Assembly: GCA_913047795.1 (NCBI GenBank)
Contig: CAJWTS010000017.1
Coordinates: 1 to 54,832, forward strand
Direction: 5' to 3'
Source: an uncultured Verrucomicrobiota bacterium
GTDB lineage: Bacteria; Verrucomicrobiota; Kiritimatiellia; CAJWTS01
DNA length: 54,832 nt
Of this stretch, positions 44,172 to 51,854 are shown piece after piece. The position numbers and the translations under genes were made by a program. How positions within the stretch are numbered: the first letter of the stretch is position 1; each line of letters opens with the position of its first letter. The notes under the pieces were generated by a model that was not told the DNA's origin, searched no databases, and saw only the letters and a list, made by a program, of their open reading frames with translations.

Positions 44172-44201
44172 ACCGGAGCACCAGATTCCCTCGCCTAGGC
44201 T

Positions 44202-44218
44202 CCGGGCATGGCGCCCGG
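44202..44218. terminator. Hairpin between convergent genes
   Basis: CCGGGC-ATGGC-GCCCGG (44202-44218) is followed by CTTTC, and a second pairing of CCGGAGC with GCTCCGG overlaps it. It lies between the aldolase stop and the stop of the minus-strand gene that ends at 44225. Confidence 0.5.
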
Positions 44219-44224
44219 CTTTCG

Positions 44225-44992
44225 CTAAACTTTCTCCGCGACCATCCACGTCATGGCTCGTCGCCGGATCATACGCTTGAAGGGCATGTTGCCGGGCTCG
44301 GCTAGGAAGCAGAGAATCTCGCCCGACGTTGATGGTTTCATCATGGCGATGTGCAGGCCGTCTTCCCAGTTGATCGGCCAGTGCGGCGCCCCTACCGCGA
44401 CGAAGTCGCAATTCGACTGGACCTGCCCATCGCTGATCACAGGCTGCATCGACGAGACAAAGGAGGTGTGCGGCGGCCCGGCGGCGACATCCTCCGCGAG
44501 GCCGAAGAGTTGGCGGATGCCGACCTGTATCGTACGGCCCTGCCGCACGGCTTCCTTCAGTTTGCCCAGGTCGCCGGCGACAGCATTCCCCTCTTCATCA
44601 TGCTCGTACACGGGGCGCCAGCGGTCGCAGACAAACCAGCGATGGATGCCGTAGGGATAGGCCTGACCCTCGTTGATACGGACATCGTTGAGCCTCCACT
44701 TCACATGACTGAACCTGCCGGACGTATCGTATCTGAAGATACTGATGTAAGGCTGTTCGATTTCTTCGCCGCGATGCACGTAGCTGTGGTGATGGCTCAT
44801 CAAGCCCGCAAACGCGTCGCCGTCACCCGTGTAAGTCTGCTGGAAATAAAGGGTCTCCTCGTAGGTGGGCGTGGTGAGATACAGTCGCAGGTCAGCGCCA
44901 CGACGAACGGCGGCCGCCAGGCCGGAGGGGTCGCCCTGCGAGATACTCAGGTCTTGGTGCTGTTCAAGCTTAAGTTGCCAGTCACTACCCAT
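44225..44992 (-). CDS. Unrecognised protein next to PhyH and aldolase genes (255 aa)
   Basis: The soluble protein has no signal peptide. Striking patches are H-H-H-S-Y-V-H-R-G-E-E, F-R-Y-D-T-S-G-R-F-S-H-V-K-W, G-I-H-R-W-F-V-C-D-R-W and P-H-W-P-I-N-W-E-D-G. The many His, Trp and Tyr residues suggest a ligand- or metal-binding pocket, but I cannot name a family. An AAGGA site before the ATG at 44992 fixes the start; the longer frame to 45217 would overlap the PhyH gene upstream. It is probably cotranscribed with that gene. Confidence 0.6.
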   Translation of the reverse strand: MGSDWQLKLEQHQDLSISQGDPSGLAAAVRRGADLRLYLTTPTYEETLYFQQTYTGDGDAFAGLMSHHHSYVHRGEEIEQPYISIFRYDTSGRFSHVKWRLNDVRINEGQAYPYGIHRWFVCDRWRPVYEHDEEGNAVAGDLGKLKEAVRQGRTIQVGIRQLFGLAEDVAAGPPHTSFVSSMQPVISDGQVQSNCDFVAVGAPHWPINWEDGLHIAMMKPSTSGEILCFLAEPGNMPFKRMIRRRAMTWMVAEKV

Positions 44993-45068
44993 GAGGGTCC
45001 TTCTATCGCATGAAGCTTGCGTCCCGTCCACCCCGTCCAAAAGACCCGGCCGGCAACCCGCCGGTTCC

Positions 45069-45848
45069 CTATCCCTCGCTGTAGGAGCGACCCCCCGGAT
45101 AGGGGTACATCTCCATGTAACCGTTGGGACGACGGAGCAGGTACTTCTCCCAGCTATTCTCCGGCGCGGCCGCATGTAACTCGTCGTAGAGCCCGTCACC
45201 GCCAAAACTATTGGCAATTACGCCAGGGCAATACGTGAAGATCAGGACACGACGCATCGTATCGGTCAGATTCATGGAGCCGTGATGCAGATCGTGCGAG
45301 AAAATCAATACGGAGCCGGCCTTCATCGGAATCGTAACCAGCATGTTGGCGATGGCCGCATGTTCCGGCAGCCCATAGTTCGCCTTATGGCTGCCTGGCA
45401 ACAGCTGCAACGCGCCACCGTCGGGCGGAATATCGCGCACGGCAATGAACACCTGGAAGAGATTGTGACGTATACGACTGTTGAAGTGGTAGTGATTACA
45501 GGTGCTCGACGGTGTGTGGTTACTGTGAAACCCAACACCGCCGTTGGGCCACATGAAGCTGGCCCAGGTTGATTTGAGGCGCGGGCACTCGATCATCTCG
45601 TCGACGTACGGCAACACGCACGGATGAGCCACCAGCGAACCCAACGCCTCGGACTCCTCGTTCAGGATATCTTCCAGCATCACATGACCCCCGCTGCCGT
45701 CAACCGTACGTTGGGTCTCGGCATCCGCCAGCCGTCGATCATAAATCGCGTCTACAGCCGCCAGCTGCGACGGGGAAATTACGTCCTCCAGTAGCAGGTA
45801 GCCCTGCACATCGTACGTGTAGCGTTCGGCATCCGTCATGTCCCGCAA
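45069..45848 (-). CDS. PhyH-family protein with H-x-N in place of H-x-D
   Basis: The 259-residue protein carries D-V-Q-G-Y-L-L-L-E-D-V-I near its start, G-G-A-L-Q-L-L-P-G-S-H-K-A-N-Y-G and a distal His in S-H-D-L-H-H-G-S-M-N. The expected iron motif reads F-H-S-N-H-T-P, so the carboxylate is replaced by Asn. It resembles the protein encoded at 22522-23349 in its core and in its altered iron site. The second ATG (45839) is an equally likely start. It leads a two-gene minus-strand unit with the unknown protein. Confidence 0.82.
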   Translation of the reverse strand: MRDMTDAERYTYDVQGYLLLEDVISPSQLAAVDAIYDRRLADAETQRTVDGSGGHVMLEDILNEESEALGSLVAHPCVLPYVDEMIECPRLKSTWASFMWPNGGVGFHSNHTPSSTCNHYHFNSRIRHNLFQVFIAVRDIPPDGGALQLLPGSHKANYGLPEHAAIANMLVTIPMKAGSVLIFSHDLHHGSMNLTDTMRRVLIFTYCPGVIANSFGGDGLYDELHAAAPENSWEKYLLRRPNGYMEMYPYPGGRSYSEG

Positions 45849-45930
45849 ACCCTATCAACAGTCAGGTCGAGAATACGACACAACTTTTCTGGCACCGCAG
45901 CCGGAAGGAATGGGTTGATGCCGTCAGGAC

Positions 45931-46053
45931 ATGGATGCCTATCTGAACGAGATGGTGTCCATGGGCAGCGAAGCCGACCGCATGCGCTTTGCCTTGAGTA
46001 CGCCGAGGGCCGACGTCGGCATGCGCAGCTCGCTTCAGGCCAGAGGGAACTAA
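45931..46053 (+). pseudogene. Possible gene fragment (40-codon tail)
   Basis: An open stretch ends at a TAA that overlaps the stop of the TPR gene on the other strand. Just upstream, another frame reads E-W-V-D-A-V-R, so a frameshifted C-terminal remnant is possible. I do not recognise it, and no ribosome site is seen. The rest of the 200-base gap shows nothing. Confidence 0.2.
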
Positions 46054-48275
46054 TCCCCTTGCGGCGTTGTCGGGTGAGAACGATTGCGCTGGTGGGACGG
46101 CGTTGTTCCCTCGCCTATACGATCCAGGCCGGTTTCATGCCGATCGGCTGCCTTGCCCAGTAACTGATCCAGGACGTCCTGTGCCCCGTGATTGCCGGGA
46201 TCGATTCTCAGCACAGCGCGGACATGATGGACGGCATCGGTGCTGTTTGCTTGCGCGCGAAACGCGAGGGCGAGGTTGTAATGCGCCTCCCAGAAATCGG
46301 GCGCAAGGGAGAGCGCATCGCGATAGGCCTGGACGGCCGCATCGATGTTCCCCTGCATCTGCAACGCGTTCCCCAGGTTAAAATGGGCCTGAGGATAATC
46401 GGGCATGGTCGTCAGTACCACGCGGAAGTGCTGAACCGCGGCATCGACCCGCCCCTGCGCCTGCAAAACGTTGCCCAGCTTCATGTGCGTTTCGGGCATG
46501 TCGGCATCGATCGCCAGGGCCGCACGGAAGTGCTTTAACGCGGCGACGGTCTCGCCACGTGATTGTAGCCCGCTGCCCAAGTTGTGATGTGCGGCGGCTA
46601 AATCCGGGTTGAGCCGCAACGCGGTACGGTAGTGATGAATAGCTGCCGCCGTGTCGCCCTGCGACTCGAATGCCACGCCCAAATTGTAGTGCGCATCGGG
46701 AAAGTCAGGCATGGCGGTCAGCGCCTCCCGGTAGTGGAGAACGGCGGCGGCGGACATGCCCTCTGCCTGGAGCACACTACCCAGATTGATGTGCGCCCGC
46801 AGATTGTAAGGATCTATCTTGAGCGCGGACCGATACTGGTGTGTCGCCTCCGCGAGACGTCCCTGCGATTGAAGCGCATGGCCCAGGTTGACGTGCGTGG
46901 CGACATGCGCGGGGTTCGATTTCAGTGCCTCGCGATAGTGACGAATCGCATCCGCAGAATCCCCCTCGAGACCTGACGCGATACCCAGACCGTAGTGTGC
47001 GCCCCAGGCGCCGGCGTTCTTCTCAAGCGTGTCGTTCCACAACGCAGTGTTACTTGTGAACACCTGTGCCCTTTGCCAGGTCAGACCCGAGAACACGGCC
47101 AGGACGATCAGTCCTGTAGCGACCCGCAGGCCTGTTCGCCAATGTCCGGCCAGGTGCGCGGCAACACCCACGACGAAAGCTGCGGGAATGATGAGTCCGG
47201 CGTATTGAAGATGATCCGCAACGAGCGAGTGCTGGTGAATGTCCATCCGCAGAAGCCCCGCGACGGGCAGCAGGATGGCGCTGAAGCCAGCCAGCGCGAC
47301 CAACACCGCCCTGCCCCACCCGCGGCGAAAACGCCATGCGATGGCTATCACGGCAACGCCGGCCAACAGCGGAGCCCAAGCCGGTAGCCAGAGGGGATCC
47401 ACATCCCAGCGCGGGTAGATCGCCGCAAGATGAATCGGCAGAAGGCTCTTATACAGATAAAATCCCAGGCACCAGCCCACCCCCGCCATCCGAGAAAGCA
47501 ACCCCTCCGGCCTCACGAGCGCTCCGTCCAGATGCTGAAAGACCACCGTCATAACGCCGAGAAGCAGGGATAGCGCAAAGAAGGGCAAAAGGGGCAGCAT
47601 GTCCGCCCAACCAATCCGCTGGCGGCGCCACCACGCGAGGATCAGCAGGACCGCCGGAAGCATGATCACCGACGTCTTGGCCAGCAACGCCAGCAGAAAA
47701 GACGCCAACGCGACGGTGTACCAACAGCGACGCGAGCCAGCCTCCGATGCAGGCGTATCCTCGAAACGCAGATAGGTCAGCAATGACACGGCGAACAACA
47801 ATTGCGACAGGGTGTTTTTACTCTCCGAGATCCATGCCACCGACGACGCAGCCACGGGATGGACAGCGAATACGGAGGCGGCCAGGTACGCACCCGGCAC
47901 GCCCAGACGTCGCAGCGCTCGCCACAGCGTCAGCGCCGTGAACGCGTGCAGCAACAGGTTCACAACGCGATAGCCCATCGGGTTCTCGCCCCAGAGGCGC
48001 CACTCCAACCAGAACAGCGTGCTGCTCAGTGGCCAGTAATCCGGCAACGTCGTGGAAAACCAGATCGCCCTGAGTCCGTCATCGGATTGGATCGCGCGCG
48101 CCTGTGTGTTATCCCCGCCTGGGTCCCCGAAATAAAGACTGTCATCCCAAACAAAGTCCCCGGCCATCGATGGCAGGTACACCACCAACGTCAGGGCGAT
48201 TAGCGCAAATGCGCCGATTGCCTGCCACCGCCGCCGCGACCAGCCGAAGGTTGTTGGTTCCATTGACGGATTCAT
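46050..48275 (-). CDS. TMTC-like integral membrane protein with eight TPRs
   Basis: The 741-residue protein has about ten membrane helices in residues 1-425, with D-F-V-W-D-D-S-L-Y in the first outside loop, where GT-C glycosyltransferases of the PMT/TMTC type keep acidic catalytic residues. Residues about 430-710 are eight tetratricopeptide repeats of the form A-H-x-N-L-G-x-x-L-x-x-Q-G. The layout matches bacterial relatives of TMTC O-mannosyltransferases, which use a lipid-linked sugar to glycosylate exported proteins. The activity is inferred. Its start lies 12 bases after the epimerase stop. Confidence 0.87.
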   Translation of the reverse strand: MNPSMEPTTFGWSRRRWQAIGAFALIALTLVVYLPSMAGDFVWDDSLYFGDPGGDNTQARAIQSDDGLRAIWFSTTLPDYWPLSSTLFWLEWRLWGENPMGYRVVNLLLHAFTALTLWRALRRLGVPGAYLAASVFAVHPVAASSVAWISESKNTLSQLLFAVSLLTYLRFEDTPASEAGSRRCWYTVALASFLLALLAKTSVIMLPAVLLILAWWRRQRIGWADMLPLLPFFALSLLLGVMTVVFQHLDGALVRPEGLLSRMAGVGWCLGFYLYKSLLPIHLAAIYPRWDVDPLWLPAWAPLLAGVAVIAIAWRFRRGWGRAVLVALAGFSAILLPVAGLLRMDIHQHSLVADHLQYAGLIIPAAFVVGVAAHLAGHWRTGLRVATGLIVLAVFSGLTWQRAQVFTSNTALWNDTLEKNAGAWGAHYGLGIASGLEGDSADAIRHYREALKSNPAHVATHVNLGHALQSQGRLAEATHQYRSALKIDPYNLRAHINLGSVLQAEGMSAAAVLHYREALTAMPDFPDAHYNLGVAFESQGDTAAAIHHYRTALRLNPDLAAAHHNLGSGLQSRGETVAALKHFRAALAIDADMPETHMKLGNVLQAQGRVDAAVQHFRVVLTTMPDYPQAHFNLGNALQMQGNIDAAVQAYRDALSLAPDFWEAHYNLALAFRAQANSTDAVHHVRAVLRIDPGNHGAQDVLDQLLGKAADRHETGLDRIGEGTTPSHQRNRSHPTTPQGD

Positions 48276-48287
48276 GGCCGCGGCACT

Positions 48288-49295
48288 CTAAGCCAGCGTG
48301 AAGGGGTTCGTCCTGATCCACTCGATCGTCTCGCGCAAGATCGTCGGGATGTCGCGCAGCGAAACGCCCAGACTTTGTTTTCGTGTGTGATCGAATCCTG
48401 TCGCCGCGACTTTCTCGCCCTCGTGCGGCTTCGGCAGCGGCATGTCCGGCATAATTTCCTTGAGCACAGCAAAGATATCCGCCCAGTGCCAGCTATCGTA
48501 GACCCCGAAGTACCGACCACAGGCATCCGGATTCTCATAGGCCGCAAGAAACATGGCCGCGAGATCCCGCAGGTCGATCACCGAGACCGAGTTATTCGGA
48601 ATTTTCTCCATCCAGGGTTCGCCGCGCGCAAGTGCCTGCAGTCCGCCGTTGATATGATGCGGCATCACGACGGGGCCCAGCATCATCGTGGGCAGAAAAA
48701 CCGACATGCGAATGTGATGCTCACCGGCAAAGCGGAACGCGGCTTTCTCCATGACGGTCTTCGTCGCCGAGGTGTACTTTTTGGCGCGGCATTGCTCTGC
48801 TTCGTCCGACCAGTGATCCACCTCATTCTTCACGGACGGACAGGGAACCGGATTCGTGCTGCTGGTGCTGCTGCAGATCACGATTTTTTTTACGCCACTC
48901 CTGTGAGCCGATCGCAGGATATTCAGGCATCCGTTCACCGTAGGCATGATGATCTCGGCGTAGCCCTGCTCATCGTCCATTTCGCGCGCCGGCTTACCCG
49001 ACAAACCCTTATAGGTTGGAACAAGGCTGGCAATGAAAACGCCATCCGCTCCCTCGGTCGCTGCATCGAACGCCCCTTCGGCATTCATATCCGCGGAGAA
49101 GATCTTTAAGCGTTCGTCGGCACCGGGCAGGGCCTCGAGGTAGCCGATCTTATCCGGGCCTGTGTTCGCACGGACCGTGCCCCGAACCTGATGGCCACGT
49201 TCAAGGCAGGCGCGGGTGAGACCGGAGCCCACCAATCCGCTGGCGCCGGCAATACAGATGGTTCGCGAGACAGAATCTTTTGCGGCGCTCGTCAT
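48288..49295 (-). CDS. NAD(P)-dependent epimerase/dihydroflavonol-reductase-like protein
   Basis: The 335-residue short-chain-dehydrogenase-type protein starts with I-C-I-A-G-A-S-G-L-V-G-S, a Rossmann nucleotide site. The active-site region has the Ser strand I-C-S-S-T-S-S and then K-K-Y-T-S-A-T-K-T-V-M-E-K-A-A. Aligned on the lysine, the usual Y-x3-K tyrosine is shifted by one (Y-x4-K), so catalysis may be altered. A CAGGAGAA site sets the ATG at 49295. It lies 53 bases after the ceramidase-like gene in the same direction. Confidence 0.83.
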   Translation of the reverse strand: MTSAAKDSVSRTICIAGASGLVGSGLTRACLERGHQVRGTVRANTGPDKIGYLEALPGADERLKIFSADMNAEGAFDAATEGADGVFIASLVPTYKGLSGKPAREMDDEQGYAEIIMPTVNGCLNILRSAHRSGVKKIVICSSTSSTNPVPCPSVKNEVDHWSDEAEQCRAKKYTSATKTVMEKAAFRFAGEHHIRMSVFLPTMMLGPVVMPHHINGGLQALARGEPWMEKIPNNSVSVIDLRDLAAMFLAAYENPDACGRYFGVYDSWHWADIFAVLKEIMPDMPLPKPHEGEKVAATGFDHTRKQSLGVSLRDIPTILRETIEWIRTNPFTLA

Positions 49296-49348
49296 GTTCG
49301 TTTCTCCTGCTTGGTGCATTCGGATCACGGACACACCCGGAAAGCACG

Positions 49349-50791
49349 CTACGAAGCGAGCATCTGCTCGAGTCGCTGCCCCACGTCTTCGATCAGCAAC
49401 TCCAGGCAACCGGGCGCCAGCGGCGAGGGTTCTTCCTGGTAGAGCCCTAATCCGTACCGGTCACGCGGCAGGAGGTAGGCGACCTGCAGATTCGACGAAT
49501 GCGGCGAAACCATGACCACGGTATCAGGAAAGCGCGCCTGCAGCTCTGTCTGCAGGACCGAGTAGGGTTCGCCGGGTACCGACACGAAGACGGCGTCGCC
49601 GAGGCGCAGGATTCGATACCGGCAGGTGTACGTGTCGCCGCTGCCAAAATCCTCCAGGAGCCCGAGCCAACGTCGCGCGCGCTCGGCCAACGCGCGCGCG
49701 TCTCTCGCTGCGATGTCGTCACCGGCCCGGCGCGCCGACTCTGATTGCTCTTCATATGTCTCGACCTGCTCCTTCAGCGCCGCGGGCGCGGGAAGATCAC
49801 GGACCACCAGATCCACATCAAACATTGAAGTCGCGAAACATTCCACGGCGGACCGACGCTCCGGCGCAAAGGGCTCGTAAGCCCAATCGGCCAGTGTCGC
49901 GCCCGACACAACCGGCCCCTGGTACACGAAGTCATGCTGCGCGGGTCCTAGTGATTCGAGTGCCGATAGCGCGGCGTAGGCGACCTGCCGCCCGTTGCTG
50001 TCGGCGACCGCGGCATCGCCCACGTAGCCGTGCCGCGGCGCCAGGTCGGCGCTCGGGGCCTGGAAGTACGTGCACGGCGCACCGGTCACTTGCTCAACCG
50101 TCTCACGCAGCGCGCCCACGAAATCCGGGCTGAGCAGCGTGTTCTTCCACGCCAGCGTAGTCGGGTGGCAGCCGTAGTGCACGATGCTGTGCCTGATGCC
50201 GCCGGTCGCGCTTGTCACGCGCGCAACCGTTACGTCGCGTTGGGATTCGTCGTCCGGGTTAAAGCCGCAGACGTAGCCGTCGTACTGCTCGTCCAGCGTG
50301 TCCCGGTTGCGCGCCATGTCACAGGCTGCGCGGGAATAGCTGATGGTGGCCGGTTCGAGTGCGGCTATGCCCTCGGCCGTTGCTTCACGAATGCCTTGCT
50401 CAATCGTGTCCCAGTACGCAGGGATCAAGTCACCGCCAGGAAACGAGATGCGGTTAGCAAATATCGCTCCTGAGGAATGCGTGTGCGAGTAGGTGACAGA
50501 GACCTGCGAATCGTCCACGTCCGCCGCCTTGGCGGCGGCATGGATCATCCGGTCGTGATGCGGATCGGCCAGGCCCACGCAATCCAACTGTATACGCACG
50601 GCGCGTTGTGACGCGTCGACGGACTCAAAGATAAGGGCCTCTGCCAGCAAGGGACAATGAACCCCGGTCGCGCGGTCTTCGCGCGCAGCGCCCCATATAC
50701 GGGCATAGATACCGACAGGTGGTGTGATATCGCGTCGCCCGGCTCCGAAACGGACGCATGACGTGGGGGTCTGGACACGCGTGGTCTTCAT
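49349..50791 (-). CDS. Neutral/alkaline ceramidase-like hydrolase
   Basis: The 480-residue protein begins with G-A-G-R-R-D-I-T-P-P-V-G, the hallmark of the neutral ceramidase N-terminal domain, followed by T-Y-S-H-T-H-S-S-G with zinc-ligand histidines, V-H-Y-G-C-H-P-T-T and V-P-G-E-P-Y-S. It has no signal peptide and lacks the C-terminal domain of true ceramidases. In environmental bacteria such proteins usually have unknown amide or ester substrates, so ceramide should not be assumed. It heads a three-gene minus-strand run and is divergent from the esterase gene. Confidence 0.83.
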   Translation of the reverse strand: MKTTRVQTPTSCVRFGAGRRDITPPVGIYARIWGAAREDRATGVHCPLLAEALIFESVDASQRAVRIQLDCVGLADPHHDRMIHAAAKAADVDDSQVSVTYSHTHSSGAIFANRISFPGGDLIPAYWDTIEQGIREATAEGIAALEPATISYSRAACDMARNRDTLDEQYDGYVCGFNPDDESQRDVTVARVTSATGGIRHSIVHYGCHPTTLAWKNTLLSPDFVGALRETVEQVTGAPCTYFQAPSADLAPRHGYVGDAAVADSNGRQVAYAALSALESLGPAQHDFVYQGPVVSGATLADWAYEPFAPERRSAVECFATSMFDVDLVVRDLPAPAALKEQVETYEEQSESARRAGDDIAARDARALAERARRWLGLLEDFGSGDTYTCRYRILRLGDAVFVSVPGEPYSVLQTELQARFPDTVVMVSPHSSNLQVAYLLPRDRYGLGLYQEEPSPLAPGCLELLIEDVGQRLEQMLAS

Positions 50792-50886
50792 CAGCGGTCA
50801 TCCTGCCACCGGCCCGCCGGTCACGTCAACTCCGCTCGGGAAACGTCATTCTCGATCCGGGCCACGCTCCTTGCATGTAACAATCA

Positions 50887-50915
50887 TTGACGATTTCCAG
50901 TCCGTCCTTTTTAAT
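50887..50915 (+). promoter_or_regulatory. Sigma70-type promoter of the esterase-dehydratase operon
   Basis: TTGACG (50887-50892) and TTTAAT (50910-50915) are separated by 17 bases, each one mismatch from consensus. Transcription near 50922 would leave a very short leader before the ATG at 50937, which rules out the longer frame from 50724. Confidence 0.65.
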
Positions 50916-50936
50916 GCCAACCCCCAGACTAAATCG

Positions 50937-51851
50937 ATGACCACGCTCCACTCAGACTATCCCGATAACGCAGAAATCGACGCGTGGTGCGACGATTTGT
51001 ACGAGCGCGCGAACGGGCTGTCGTACCGAGCCGAGCCTGTCGAGCCCGTCCAGCCACAACAACCCGTACCGCGCCATACCGTTGGCACGACCTACGTCCG
51101 CTTCGAGATCGACGGCCAGCCGCCCTTCTATGGCTACTGGCAGCCCGTGCACGGCGGCGGCCCGGCGCCGCTCCTGCTGCACGTACCCGGTTACGGCGCC
51201 GAGATGAGTGCGCACCCGGAACTGGTCCAGGCCGGCTACAATGTCCTGCACATGAACCCGCTGGGCTATTGCACCCCTGACGGACACGACGAATCGCGAC
51301 GGGTCGACGGCAACTGGCCGGTCCTGCCGGACACAATGGCCAGCGGTGGCGAACGCGGTTATGTCGATTGGCTGTCGCACGTACTGGTCGGCCTGCGCTG
51401 GGCGCTCGAGCAGGATTGCGTGGCCGCGACGCGCATTGGGTGTTTCGGCACCAGCCAGGGCGGCGGCGGCGCACTGCTTCTCGGGAGCCTGCTGTGCGGA
51501 CACGGCGTCAAGGCCGTCGCGGCCGACCTGCCTTTCCTGACGAACTTCCCGCTGATGTCGGGTCACGATAATGTCGGCGCATACGGGATGGTACTTAATG
51601 ACAAGCCGATACCCCCCGGCGGCTGGCGCGGGCTGGGGCTGATCGATACGCTTTCCCACGCGCATCGTCTCGAACTGCCGGTCATGCTGACCGCCGGCAC
51701 GGCGGACGTGACGACGCCCCCGAAAAGTATTCATTCGCTCTTCGAGCAACTTCCCGGCACGCGCAGCTACACCGAGCTGGCCGGGCAGGCGCACACATAC
51801 ACGCCGCAGTTCCTGACACTTGCAACAAACTGGTTCCGGCTATACTTATAG
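50937..51851 (+). CDS. Alpha/beta hydrolase, acetyl xylan esterase (AXE1/CE7) type
   Basis: The 304-residue protein has the nucleophile elbow G-T-S-Q-G-G-G-G, the acid in T-A-G-T-A-D-V-T-T-P-P, the His in G-Q-A-H-T-Y, and the family-typical R-G-Y-V-D-W-L-like stretch preceding W-A-L-E-Q. CE7 enzymes deacetylate sugars in the cytoplasm, matching the lack of a signal peptide. It starts an operon with the dehydratase (3 bases between stop and next ATG), suggesting that acetylated sugars are stripped before dehydration. Confidence 0.88.
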   Translation: MTTLHSDYPDNAEIDAWCDDLYERANGLSYRAEPVEPVQPQQPVPRHTVGTTYVRFEIDGQPPFYGYWQPVHGGGPAPLLLHVPGYGAEMSAHPELVQAGYNVLHMNPLGYCTPDGHDESRRVDGNWPVLPDTMASGGERGYVDWLSHVLVGLRWALEQDCVAATRIGCFGTSQGGGGALLLGSLLCGHGVKAVAADLPFLTNFPLMSGHDNVGAYGMVLNDKPIPPGGWRGLGLIDTLSHAHRLELPVMLTAGTADVTTPPKSIHSLFEQLPGTRSYTELAGQAHTYTPQFLTLATNWFRLYL

Positions 51852-51854
51852 ATC

